Below, in pieces: positions 45,666 through 57,629 of a stretch of DNA of 64,000 nt (the stretch's first letter is position 1; the number at the start of each line of letters is the position of its first letter). This DNA comes from Neolentinus lepideus HHB14362 ss-1 (Eukaryota; Basidiomycota; Agaricomycetes; Gloeophyllales; Gloeophyllaceae), in contig KV425552.1 in the NCBI GenBank assembly GCA_001632425.1, positions 438,899 through 502,898 on the forward strand, given 5' to 3'. Both the position numbers and the translations under genes were made by a program. Under the pieces are notes generated by a model. The model saw only the letters and a list, made by a program, of their open reading frames with translations. It had not been told where the DNA came from and did no database searches.

Positions 45666-46567
45666 CTATGTTGCATTTGCTGTAAAACCTCCGCCAACAG
45701 TGGTAACCGTTAGGACGACCCCAAGCACCTGTATGAACCTCCAGAAGCCAGACACACTCCGCACCCGATCCTCGGCAGTCTGCCAGTCCTCCTTCTTCGT
45801 CCCCGTTGCGCGGCGCACGTACGGCGAAGCAAAGGGGTTATGTGGATATTGGGCTTGGGCATGGCTATTATGTTGAGTTTGGGTGTGACTGTACCCAGAA
45901 CGTCCTGGGTCGTAGCCACGATACCCCGGGGGAGGATGATGAGATGCCGACTGTGGTCTGTGATGTCTCTCCCATGCGTATGTTGCACCGCGCCGTCGTC
46001 CTTCGTACGCGGCTTGAGAGTACGGGTAATGTGATGCGGTTGGACCTCCGCTTGTGCGTCTTGCCGAGCTAGCTCCTGCAGCGAGTTCACGATCATAGGC
46101 GCGACTTAATAAAGTTCGTGATTTATGTCACAGTGGAAAATACTAATGCGCAACTAGACGTACCGTTTCCTATCATCTCCTAGAATAGAGTATGCTTCAC
46201 TCGCTGCCTGGAACTTGGCTTTGGAACTTGAGTCATCTGAGACGTCTGGGTGGTGGAGCTTGCTCATCTAGTAGCAATACGCCGCTCAAAATCAATCTTC
46301 GGCACGCAGGTGAAATGAAGTACGCACCTTGTAGAAGCTTGTCTATCTCGAGAAGTGCACTCCGAGTTAGATACTCCCTCCATCGCACACTGACAGCTCC
46401 AGTCGTAGACTCACCTTTATCTGACTCTTAGTCGCATTGTGGGGAATATCCAAAGTCCGGTAGTGAGTCGACCTTCTTGAGGAAGAGGCGAAGTTCCGGA
46501 CTCTTGACATCTTTCGTGACCGGTAGGGTAAGGATTTCGGAAGGCCGAGTCGCGAAATCGAGATCAT
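45666..46567 (-). CDS. J-domain (DnaJ-like) protein with C-terminal TM helix
   Basis: Hsp70 co-chaperone. Minus-strand exons: 46567-46415, 46342-46328, 46267-46164, 46104-45666. The start MISISRLGLPKSLPYRSRKMSRVRNFASSSR is basic and Ser/Arg-rich, like a mitochondrial presequence; a further in-frame Met lies at 46642. The J domain reads HYRTLDIPHNATKSQIK, then a 15-base exon (TSFYK), then MSKLHHPDVSDDSSSKAKFQAASEAYSIL, with the HPD motif intact. A His/Gln/Tyr-rich linker follows. Near the end one hydrophobic helix (FWRFIQVLGVVLTVTTVGGGF) suggests membrane anchoring, probably in mitochondria. The microexon is needed to keep helix II complete. Confidence 0.88.
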
Positions 46568-49065
46568 GACAGGTAGTCCTAGAAAACTGAGATTGGAACA
46601 AGCTATGCTGAACGCGACGCGCCTACAGCGTCGACGCTCCAATGTGATGGTTGCCGGAAGAGTTCAGGCAGAGCTTTAGTGTGGATCGCCATAAACGGTT
46701 GAGCCACTGTCGTGCGAAGGTCGATCAATCATATGCAACCAAACAAGAACAAATATGCACATTACTTCATTACTTGCGAGTTATAGTAGCTGAACTACAT
46801 TGTCGTGGTCCTATGTACATTTTTCCTGCATAGGCTGCCTAGACCTGCCCTCTTGGGAGTGCTGATTACTGTCCCTGGCGATCTTTGTTTGAAGTTGTTT
46901 GGTTGCATCGGTGGCGGCTTGTCACATTCCTTGCCTCGAATGCATTGTAGGGACAGAAGGGGCTTAAACTTATGCAAAAATTCAACATCTTAAGGTAATT
47001 TGAACATGTGCTAATATGCAATTCAGCTACATGACTAGTGATTATGGTGACATCTCTAGGAGACTGAGTGAACCTTTCCATGGGATCAATGACCGCTCCA
47101 GCACAGAGTCAAATTCAAGTGAAGATAGATAGTCCATACTTGGCTCCAATATTTATTAAGTTGCAGCAACAGTGTCGCGAAGATGCAATGTCAGTGACCG
47201 TTAATGTTCCCCGACTCCCACGGTAAGTGGGGGAGGGTTCTGTCAGGGAGAAATGGCGACGCTACCTATACGCGCGAGTATCTCGTGTGAACAACTCACT
47301 TAACTACGCTACGCAGTCATCCCGACTATCGTCGTCGTGCTTGTTCGCTCTATCGCAGTATCGATATCGTGTTTTGCGCCTTCCTCGTCCAGGAACGCCT
47401 GTCGCGAATATCTAATGGAAACAACAGACCCTTGGGTGTCTAAACAGTAGTGTTTTGTTCTATACCGATAGTGAACTGGTTCAACCGGAGGTCTTCTAAT
47501 AAATATTCTCCATCCTCGTATTTACTATGCACTGTACAATAGCTATGAAAATCTACGCATTCATTGCTAGTGCCAGGCAATTTCTGACTCGTATGGAGTC
47601 GGGGACTGGCGCTTGCGCCGCTACGATCAGGTAGCAGTCAGTTCAATACCGTGAGACCCGGAGTTATCCGGCCGGTCGTTTGATGTGGTGATCTCGCAGA
47701 CATTTGAATGGTATCTTAGACTATGATTCACATATTCTATCGCTAAAGGTTTCGGGAATGTATCTATCAAGCGTCGCCACAAGGTACTCACTAGTCAATC
47801 GTCAGGACATGCTAGTTAGGAAAGTAGGGACAGCTTAGTTCCCATCCAGATTCTACTCACTGTTCTTGCGACCTTGAGTGACTCGACAGATTACGACGTA
47901 TTTGGGATTGAAGATATTGTCAGGCGGGCTTCCCGGAGGATGGTGACTCCAACGCTCGATGATGCGAGTCGCGCTTGGCCCAGACGAAATCAAAGCGACG
48001 ATGAACCCTTACCCCGAAGTCTCACAGAGAACCTGGCGTTTACTAACCATGGTTACGAGGAGACGTTTCTTACCGCCTCTTCTCCAGTTCCTGTCTAACA
48101 TCTCTCGGTGCTGGATGGTACGTAACCACGTATTGGCATCACCCTAACTCTGCCCACCGCAGCACTTTCGATTCCACATCTGCATTCATTTTATGCCCTT
48201 GACCTCTTCTGTCCTCGCACTGGACTCCATCCATATCAAAGACATACGCACTCCTCTACCGAGCCGCTTTGCCATTCCTCAACCCCTATACACCGCAGAA
48301 ATGAAGACCGCCTTCCCGACTCTCGATCCGTACAACAACCGACCTGCGCTCACAAAACCCGGGTCCGGCTAACGACTTCCGCTGAGAGGGAACCACCCCA
48401 TCGGCGCCCTCGGATTCACAGAAACCGTGCTCTACCTTTCCCAAGAGACACAGATCGTAAGAGAACTATATGCCCGCTTCTCCATCTCCGAATACACCGT
48501 TCCGCCACGGCCACTCATCTCACTCAGCACCCTGCGAGCCATCCACCCGGTCAGCACCCGCTTCCCATGTCATCATAAAGCCAGGCTCCGTGCCTACAGT
48601 GTGGGGTAGCCTGAGACCCTCTGCCCATCTTCGGTGCCGGCCCGCACAGTGGGGACTTTCAGATTCGCTCACGGATCTTTACTGCTTCGATGCGGGGTTG
48701 TGGGGGATTGTGGGGACGCGGGATAGTCGGAGGAACCCGTTGACATGACATACCCACTGAACGAACTCACATATGCGCCTAAGCACGTCTGATCGACAAT
48801 CCTCTAAGCAGCGCACACTCAACGGGGAGGTCTGTTTCACCCGGCTCATCATTAGAAATACCCATTAATTAACACGTTACAAATACACGTTAGCGATACA
48901 AAAACATTAAGATCGTCAGCACCTCGAAAAAGCAAAAAGAGACGATGATGGGGGACATTAATTAATACCAGATGCGTGTTGCAACTCTAGCCGATGCTTG
49001 CGTCGTTCGGGATCCATCGTAGAGCATCCGCACCCACTTCAACTTCAACACGCCAACTTTTCGCC
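46568..49065. other. Gene-poor interval with a possible relict
   Basis: No firm gene in 2.5 kb. A frame at 47874-48098 (MSDSTDYDVFGIEDIV...) lacks known features. At 48180-48745 scattered in-frame pieces could be remains of a gene (see the separate entry). The rest is AT-rich and stop-rich. Confidence 0.4.
48180..48748 (+). pseudogene. Possible decayed VOC/glyoxalase-like gene
   Basis: Pieces in different frames read like one protein: SSVLALDSIHIKDIRTPLPSRF, then after a stop GNHPIGALGFTETVLYLSQE, and later LYCFDAGLWGIVGTRDSRR. The last two resemble the repeated strand-helix pattern of vicinal-oxygen-chelate domains, but the match is by eye only. Stops (TAA at about 48370) and frame changes have no good introns to explain them. 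It may equally be chance coding-like sequence. Confidence 0.22.
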
Positions 49066-50900
49066 CTACTGCTTGCGCTCAGCCTTCTCCAGCTGGCTCT
49101 CCTCCATCGCACCGCTCGCGAGCGGCTTGTGGCTCTCCGCGGCGCGGCTCTGCTGCACGAGGTCCTTGCGGTTCGCGTAGCCTGCAGGCGCCCACTGGCG
49201 CGACGTCCACGGCTTGCAATTCGGGTCCGCGTACATCTGGTCAACAGCCTCCAGCGAGATGTCGGACGACTCGTAGAGGAAGAAGAACACTACGGCCACG
49301 CCGAGCAAATTGCACGCTGGAGGGAAGAAGAACGCCAAATAAGCATTTCACTCCGTTTAGGATAGACGCAGCGCCGCTTACCTCCGAAGACGTAACCATA
49401 CCGGAAATGAATATCGCGAGTGATGAAGGGCGTGAAGAAGGCGATCAGGAAGTTCCACAGCCAGTTGGTTGCCGTCGCGATCGCACCCTGCTTGGCTCTG
49501 CTGCGCGTCGGGAAAGTCTCGCCAATGAGGATCCAAATACCGGGAGCCCAGGTCATGGCGTAGCCCATGATGAAGAGACATGCAGAGACAATCATAACTA
49601 CAGACAAGGTCAGATCTTTCATCGAAGCCGCATAAGATGCAAAACTCACGTTTTCCAATGCCCTCGGTGCTGGAGTCACCGGCAGTCCCGGCGGACGCGA
49701 AGACGAACAGCCAGCACGCTTGCCATACACCGCCGAGGATCAGCGGGAGCCTACGACCGAACTGAGGCATGCAAGTCAGCCAACGTCAGTTAAGCTTCGA
49801 TGATCCATTACTCACTCGCTCCATGATGTACAAGCCACCGAACGTGCAACCAAAATTGACCGCGCCGAGGATAATCTGGGTGACAAACGAGTCCGAAATG
49901 CCGACAGACTCGAAGACCGTAGCGCCATAGTAGAAGAAGTAGTTGGCACCGGTAAGCTGCTGGAGACTCTGCAGCGCCATACCGAGAAGCGTACGGTAGC
50001 CGGTCTTTTGACCGTCGCCAAACCGGAAGCACTCGAGCCAACCAGCCTTTAGCTTCCGCTCATATTCCTCGACACTGCGAATCTCCTCGAGCTCCTTCTG
50101 AATGAGCAAGTGGTTGGGGGCATCCTCCTTGCTAATACCGCGGACTGCGGCGAGGGACATGAGAGCCTCGTCGTACCGCTCGTTCCTGGCGAGCCAACGC
50201 GGGGACTCGGGCATGAACAGGATACCGGCGGAAAGGATGGCAGGCCAGACGATACTGATGCCAACGACGGTACGCCATGAACCTGAATTGTCCATCGAGC
50301 GCGTGCCAATGGCGATACAGTAGGCGACGAGGATACCGAAGGTGATGAAAAGCTGGTAGGTGGCGGTCAGGGTGCCACGAATCTGAGCGGGCGCGGTTTC
50401 GGCTTGGTACTGGGAAAAATGGATGAGGCTCATAGATTCGGACGTTCCATCTGAAAGGTGGGACTCACCATGGGCACTGCGGCGGACAGGGCACCGACAC
50501 CGAAGCCGGCGACGAGACGGCCGATGGCGAACTGGATCCAGGAGTGCATCGCAGTGATCTGGATAATGACACCGACAACGAATACACCACATTCCGTGAT
50601 CATGGCGCGGCGTCTGCCCAAGAAGTCGGCAGTGGGTGCACCAAGGAGGGCACCACAAAGGGTGCCGATGGAGAGGAGGGCGACGATAAGACCTTCGCGG
50701 ACGGTGGAGAATTTACAAGTGGATACATCGCCGGGTGTGCCGCATTGGGCGAAGCGGATGAGGAAGTCCTTCATAAGAAGGATGTCGGAAATCTGACCGG
50801 TGTCGTAACCAAAGATGAAGCCACCCATGGAGGCGATGAGGGCGAGTGCGACGGCGACAGCGCCGATAGGGACTCCTTGAACATAGAAGAGTGCGCCCAT
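49066..50900 (-). CDS. MFS hexose transporter (sugar porter family)
   Basis: Twelve-TM sugar/H+ symporter of the plasma membrane. Minus-strand exons: 50900-50469, 50409-49816, 49761-49650, 49597-49382, 49316-49066. I chose the Met before GALFYVQGVPIG; an in-frame Met lies 29 codons upstream. Signature motifs: GGFIFGYDTGQISD in TM1, DFLGRRRAM after TM2, GRLVAGFGVGALSAAVPMYQAETAP, PESPRWLARNERYDEA before the central loop, QQLTGANYFFYYG in TM7, ERFGRRLPLILGG, and EAVDQMYADPNCKPW in the tail. This set is typical of fungal high-affinity glucose transporters. The C-terminal cytosolic tail is charged. Exact sugar specificity is unknown. Confidence 0.94.
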
Positions 50901-53900
50901 GATGATGGTAATGAGGATGAAGGGAAAAACCCGTAGATGGTGAATTGCAGCAGGGGGTTTTATAGGATGCCGTGACGTCACGTTCATGCATCACCAAGAG
51001 TTTGTCATCCAATCACAGTTAACCTTCGACTTCGGACCGAGAGGTACATTGCCTGGATAATCTTGTCGCCGAATAGCCGATATGTTATTCCCCTCCCCCA
51101 GACGGTTCCTGGTACCATCAGAAGTACCTCGAGAAGACATCTCATCGCTACGAATGACCTTGAGTACACACCCGCATTTCCACCGACATTACTTCCTCTA
51201 CCTCCTCACCCCCCTTCGCGGCACTCGCAATACGCCTCTCAGATCCCATTTCTGCATCCACATGGAAGCCTGCGATGCCAGATCCATTCCCCCATAGTTG
51301 CCCCGGCTCCCGGCTTCCGGAACATACCCCGCCACGCCTGAAACGCATCTCGACCGGACCTCGGCTCAGACCCGATACCAGGCCTTCAATATTGCTTGCC
51401 CAGTCCTCCTTGGTGTAAGGCACAGGAAGCCATCCGAGAGGATGCACCGTCATGATGAGTTGGTGCGTTCTGGAAGCGAGACGAAACGTAGTTGTCATCG
51501 TACGATGCGCACGGACGGTAGGCAGCCGTTGGTCAGCGCTTAAGCAATCAGGGCCCCAGACCAGAGTCGATGTGGGGTAGCGTGCCGCGGGACAAAACAG
51601 GAAGGTGACCACGTGATACCTTTGTACATACCGCGTTGTTGCATTCACTGGGTAATCAAAGGTATTAAATTATCATCCAGTAAGCTCTCAAGCGCTTGCC
51701 CCTGCACACTCTCAAAGCCGTTCATTGACGGAAGTAACACCCACAATTTATTCGCCTCTTACTCCCGCTCCGAACCAACTAAACCCGTCCTGGCTCTCCG
51801 CTGGGTCAGCTGAGCACCGTTCTGTCTCCGCCACCTGGCTCTGCACAGGATTTCTGGCGTAAATCGAGATCGTCGTCGACACGAAGCGTCAACGAGATTG
51901 CACTCCACAAATCTTGATTCACGAAAGCTTGGAACCGAGGGAGGTCACGGGGATACCTTGTTCGTTCTGGGCTTGAATCTCGTTGAGAAGCCATTGCATT
52001 TGTTATGACTCCAATTAATCTCAAGGATGCTTGCGCGTATACAGGAATACTAACTGACTGAACACTGAAACATATTCTCGTCTCCCGAGTCTCACTGTGT
52101 CACCTCGCAATCTAGTCCCAGTCTCTGGCGCACTTCAGTGAGGGCTCGACGAAGCTGCATAGGTCTTTTTCTACTACTTGGTTAATACTTTTGGCGGACG
52201 TAGTTACGCGTTAGCCTTTTGTAATCTTTGTGGTAACGAATCATTTCATCTATCTCTGCTCTGCCCTTACAACACCGACTATACGTATACACTCTCCGTT
52301 CTGTGAGTGATACATGCCCCTTCTGAGCGTTACTCTCCTACTTTCGTCGTGCAGTGTACTCAATTTGCTGTGATCGTCAAGATGCTCGACAGCCGTTCAT
52401 TGTTCAGTCACGGCATCATGCCTTCCGCCGTTCTATGGTTATCACACCTCCTATCACCTATCGCCAACCACCTCCGATTCCAATGTTGAATGACATTACA
52501 CGTAATTTCATGCATTCCGTCACCTGTCCAAGCGCGAAGACCCCCACCTCGTAATCCGAGGCCAGACTCTTCATTTCAAGTTCATAATCTGATGGGGCCT
52601 CCAGGTCTCCTCACTTACGTCCCACTATACTCTGCTACCCATCATGTATATCAGGCAGATCTGTATCGGATCACCCGTCGATCCTCTATAAAAGGCGCGC
52701 CTTCCTAGCGTATACCCCGCACGTCTTCGCTCGCGGATCGGGGTGAACCCCCAGCAGCACGTCTTCGATTCTGGAATACAGAGCTTGAAGGGAGGAAGTT
52801 CGGCGCCGACGCTTATGCTTAACAGGACTAAACATGGCTGGGTGCCTGATGCTCGCGCCGCCTGTACGTGGCCCGCAAAGACGCCAATTTCTCCAGCGCT
52901 CGTCGCAGCAAGTACGCGTTTCCACTCGCTCGTTCTTTTCCCCGTCGACGGCGACCATCGTTCACAGAGACTGCCAGCCCTTACGCCCCCGCTTCCCGAC
53001 TTCTCGCGCGGAGCTAACGGAGCTCACCTGCTTTTCCCAGCACCCCCGAGCTTCTACCGACATTGCTCGCGCCGATACACGGCCCTTCTGGTTCGCGAGT
53101 CGCGCGCTACTTCGAACGTTCATTAACCGCACGTCGGTGCCGCCCTTGCCACCGACGTGCGCCACGGCACATAGAGCGCGACGCCTGCTGACCGTCGCGG
53201 ATCGACGACCGTGGGGCACGGGGTGTGCTGTGTGGGGACGCTGATGTTCCCTTCCTCCCACAGTGGTGCGACCCTCTGTGATTAACGGTGATGGGAGGAT
53301 GCCCACTCGCGCTAGATTTGTCGTCGCGGACGGCCATCTTTCGTGAACGGGGATCCGTTCTGTGTACGCAGACGTACCTGACTGCGGTACCGTGCACTCG
53401 CGGTCAGAAGACTCGAAACAGTGATAATCAGCGTCGTTCCGATTGTGTGACCAACAAGATGTAGATTTCATTTCGACAACTAGTCAACCCTGCAGGTCCG
53501 TGCGTTGAACATTCATGAGAGTGTTAATATGTCTTTTAATGCCAAGTCTATTGAGTGTGCAAAGCAATGGCTGCGAAATGCGGGGTCCCCGCATCTCGCA
53601 GCAACCCTTGGGCGCCTCTTGATGCACAACACGCGCAACCTTTATTTAGTTCGTCGGCATGCGGCCCGCAGACTAAGTTTAGCCGTCTGATTGCCTCGTA
53701 GGAGCTCCGGTCTGCGCCTCCAAAACCTGACTGCCCATCATGGATAGTTGACAGATATCCCCAGTGGGGGGGATTTCGATACCGTCCGGCCCTGCTCATT
53801 GACTGCGTCAACGGCATTGTAGGTGGAACAGATGTCCAGCCCGACGCTGCATCTCTGTCGACGTGGGACTCATTCTCTGCTACACTCGACATTCCCTAAG

Positions 53901-54028
53901 GACACCAATGGTATGGCCACAAGGATCGACAACGCTCCGAGCGATACTGTTCTTCGTTCTTGTCCTTCCAATAAAGCATAGTCGCTTTCTTGGCTTACAG
54001 AAGTAAGGCTTGACCATGGAACAACTCA
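50901..54028. other. 3.1-kb gene-poor region with GC-rich core
   Basis: No recognisable gene. The 52.7-53.5 kb part is GC-rich and open on both strands (52743-53126 plus, 52962-53471 minus) but the peptides are Arg/Pro/Ser-rich with no family features. A 166-codon minus frame at 51148-51648 is likewise unplaced. These could be a lineage-specific gene, a non-coding transcript or chance open frames in GC-rich DNA. Confidence 0.4.
52687..52694 (+). promoter_or_regulatory. Canonical TATA box (TATAAAAG)
   Basis: A consensus TATA box, followed by GCGCGCC, at the left edge of the GC-rich open region. The first plus-strand ATG of a long frame lies about 50 bases downstream. Function is inferred from sequence only. 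Confidence 0.35.
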
Positions 54029-54825
54029 CTAAGCTCGTCTATCCATGATAGCTTGTACCTTCTCCCTTCCGCCATTTTCCCAGTCATCCCAGCAAAGACT
54101 GTACAACACCGTATCCCTTGCTAGATCGTCCTCGTTCCCCCGACCCTTCGGTAATTCCTTCCCATTCCCCACCTTGCCTCTCTTCGTGCCATGCTGGAAC
54201 CGCTGCGCCCACCTGATCACTCCCTCCTTCTGAAACCCCATCCTATCCGCTGCGCGCTGCGACGGGACGTTCACTGTACTTGTCTGCCACTGGACCCGTC
54301 GCAGACCCAAGCCGCCTTGCTCTGGGACGTCGAGGGCATATTGGAGTAGTAACCCAACGGCGTTGGAGGTGACGTGAGTTCTTTGGAAGGGGGTTAAGAC
54401 GAGGACCCAGCCAATTTCGGTGGAGAGGTGGCCTGTATTCGAGTTCATGTAGGTTATCGATCCGGCAAGGGTGCCTTCGGAGTCGTAGGAAGTCGCTGGC
54501 TGGGTTTTGTCGATGATCGCAAACAGGACCATTCCCGGATCGGCATGTACCAGTCCCTCGACGAAGTCATCCATATACTCCTGTTCCGAGGACCACGGGC
54601 CCTTCGAGACATGGGAAAACATCTCTGGATATTGCGAGGCGATTTTGAAGAACTCGCTTGCATGTACTGAAGGCTAGCACAGTCATCGGTCGAAAACATT
54701 TCTTGCAAGACGTAGTGGCAACCGCATAAACTCACCACGAAAGGAGTTAACTTTAGACGATCATTGGATAACTCTCGCACCGGGAAACAGAAGTTCAGAT
54801 TGTCGAAAGACCTTGTGGACGACAT
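54029..54825 (-). CDS. GNAT-family N-acetyltransferase (RimJ/RimL type)
   Basis: Minus-strand exons 54825-54736 and 54673-54029 give about 245 residues. The intron joins PFV to PSVHASEFFKIASQYPEMFSHVSKGPW, in phase 0. Features of the Acetyltransf_3 fold: LSNDRLKLTPF at the start, MVLFAIIDKTQPATSY and LAGSITYMNSNTGHLSTEIGWVLVLTPFQRTHVTSNAVGLLL (beta4-beta5 with the pyrophosphate-loop position), then VQWQTSTVNVPSQRAADRMGFQKEGVIRW, the RimJ-like helix. The loop is QRTHVT, not the classical QxxGxG/A, as in many fungal relatives. It probably acetylates a small molecule or protein N-terminus; the acceptor is unknown. Confidence 0.88.
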
Positions 54826-56451
54826 TCCGAGCGGCGTGGTTAGAATTCAGAATTGAGTCTTCTGTGCCTGGCGTAAAGTTGCAATGGGCTTGCGGTTCGA
54901 TAGACTAATAGTATCGCCTATGTCTGCAGTCTTAAGGACTGATGGCCCCGAAACGAGTCAGAATAGCGCCTATTCCCGGAAGTCACGTCAAAGATCGATT
55001 GCGACAGATCGTGTCAAAGACGCAACTGTAACTTGACGACTAACGGCGAGTCCTTTGGCATGGAGGCTCTTTTCGTAAAGCCCAACACATTTCAGCGCTC
55101 CCTCACTGCAATCCAGATTGTTGCACGACGCACTAGTATTGCTTCGCTCGCCTGCCGATCAACGTGGCTATTGATAAACTGATATACAAGTGTTCTGCGT
55201 GCAAACGCCTGGACAGTCTGATGAGCGGGAATCACGATGTGCCGACTGCGACATCTGGTCATCATGTTGCATACAGTGAAAACCATTACCCTCTGCGCGA
55301 ACGTATAGCCTTGGTGCAGCTCTACGTTCTGGTAGCATAACAGATAAAACACCGAATTCGAGTTTTAGAATGTTTTCTGATTACAGCCGAGTACAGGAAA
55401 AGCCGGCGTGCCTTATTTGGTTCAGGTGGCGGTCCTGTCCGTTACTACCAAGCAGCTCACAACAACAATCTATGGAGACGGTCTTGACACCGATGTAGAG
55501 AGCGGAGTTAAACGCCAAAGATCTCATGTCAAGTCCAGCCAAGCGATCTTAGACTATTCCTCTGGGATCCTGGTATAGACGTCTGAACTGCGATATCGTA
55601 TTGGCTCCACATTTTCGCGCCCAACAACAGTGTCTGGAACTTTTCGAGAGCCTATTAAAGAACTGAGAAAACCCATCAATGTCAAAGACGGTAAGTACTT
55701 CATTGGACTCGTGCTTGTCTCCGCAATTGTTAGCAGCGCAGTCCCCGGCTCCCAAGATAGTCCGGTCGTAGCGTCAAGTTGATTACACATTGAATAATCT
55801 GAGGCCTAGTTGGTAAGCGTTGCGTGTTCTGTTTGGTGCTCATCAAACAGGCGTATGTAGCTCCAGAGCCAGTCGACAAACCTGAGCTACCAGAAGGCCG
55901 GACATCTGTGCATAAAACACAGCGCAGCGAAAGCAGGAATTCTAAAAAAGAGTTACGTTTCATCCAGAACAAATGATCGTCAGCAATAGACGTAAGCAAG
56001 GCTCGATGCATGCAAAGAGCGTACAAAACAGATATGCGAGCAACATACCGATTCAAAATTGCAAGCTTCGATAACCCAAGTGCCGACACGGAAACGACCG
56101 TGACAGCACATTGGCTTCAACTCAACCTAGTACCAGCCCCAGAAGTCGCACTGAAGCTTCAGATTACAGATGCCAGCATTCCCAGGCCGTGGGCGATCAT
56201 CAAGGCTTGGTAGGAGTGGCACACGATTGGGGATCACATCTTGATATGCCCCGTTATTTGCAAATACCTCGACAGGACATTAATAGAGAAAGATGAGCCA
56301 ACGTTTACATCCAGTAATCCAGTTCGAAGGTACGTAGCTCCCTACATCATGATTCAGTTTGCAGTGGATCTTGAGGCTAAATCCATCCAAGTGTATATAT
56401 AGTATCATGTAGAACTAGTCTACTCGCATTCCACCATCGTCTGCGAAACCC
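54826..56451. other. Gene-poor interval with possible membrane-protein relict
   Basis: No intact gene. On the minus strand, 55.55-56.1 kb has short frames such as LSKLAILNRYVARI that recall the NRY region of DUF6533 proteins, but no continuous model can be built. Confidence 0.35.
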
Positions 56452-57474
56452 ATGGATAGCCTTGCGACTGAATTGCTCGACCAGATATTCTGCTTGGCCT
56501 GCTCAGACCGGGGAGGGACAGCGTGCTCGCTACGACAGGTCTCAAGGCACTTCTGCGCAGTTATGCAGCGGTATCGATTCCGCACTGTGGCCATCTCTGG
56601 TTGTTCGAAAGTCCACAAGTTCTTGTGGGCTCTCGACGTAGCTTCAGGTGATGGGCAAGGCATGATATGCCATCTCTTTTTGTTTACCAAAGATGATCAC
56701 TGCGGCTCGGAGTGCAGCTCCGCTGGTTAGAACATGAACCTCTTCTCTATGATCGACCAAGCTAACCTTACTTTCGTTATTGTAGTCACCACCATTCTCC
56801 GACTGGCTGCTCCGACGCTTCAATCCTTGACCTGCCTGACAGCAGGCAAAGATGGAGTCATTTATGACGCCATTTGCTCGACCCATTTCCCTCATCTTCG
56901 GCATTTAACCATCGACATTCCCCTTCCGACAAGGCCGGACCCCGCGTCTGCGCGTCTAACCAGCATGATCTCCGACATCCGAGAGGAAATATCCACACCT
57001 GAAACACGTGCGGATACGGACACGTTTCCCAGCTTATCGTATGTCCGTTTCAACCTCACAGACCATCCTTCGGGTACATTCGCCATTGCTTGCGCTCTGG
57101 CGTCCCAGCTTCTTCTGCAAAGCCACAAGTTGTCATCAGTTCAGATGCTGGGACTAGCATTAAACGCCCATATCCCTGACGTAACTCAACAAATGCTAGA
57201 CAAACTGGCTTTAGCTGGAGACACGAAGCCCAAAACATGGTGTCAATGCCTCGTCCTCGAGCTTCTGGACAATAGTCCATCTTGTGGAATGTTGGCTAGC
57301 CTGGTCCGTTATCGGATGAGATTCCTTGCTTGTAACACCGGAAGAAAGGATAGCAAAGTAGCATTACCGCCCTCCAAACCGAGGAGGACCTTGCAAGAGT
57401 GGAAAGAAGAGTGGTTAAGACATGGAGCATTCGGAGAGGATCTCGCCCAGGATTATGAGCAACACGTGTTGTAA
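56452..57474 (+). CDS. F-box-like protein
   Basis: Exons 56452-56725 and 56786-57474, separated by a 60-base intron (GTTAGA..TTGTAG). The N-terminus MDSLATELLDQIFCLACSDRGGTACSLRQVSRHFCAVMQRYRFRTV has the pattern of a basidiomycete F-box: LP.E[IL]L..IF, then LR.VSR.F, then [YF]RF. Here SLATELL stands in for the usual LP start. The rest forms hydrophobic repeats (TTILRLAAPTLQSLTCLTAG, HFPHLRHLTIDIPLP, FPSLSYVRFNL) suggestive of a leucine-rich substrate-binding region. Such proteins are highly expanded and variable in Agaricomycetes, likely as SCF ubiquitin-ligase receptors; target unknown. The tail is basic (PSKPRRTLQEWKEEWLRHGAF). Confidence 0.75.
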
Positions 57475-57629
57475 TCTGCCGTCCATCATTAGAGCTGCGG
57501 TTTCAAACGCCGGGAATATTAGGACATTTTTTATTTATTAAAAAGCTAATTTGTACAACAGAATGGAACCATGTGCGTTGGGCAGCCATTGATTGGCCCG
57601 TCGCCAACTTGATGGAAGCGAAGGAAACC

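Noticed and set aside
51148..51648. 166-codon minus-strand ORF as a gene
   Set aside because: No family feature, no supported splice partner, and the region is otherwise empty. It could be chance.
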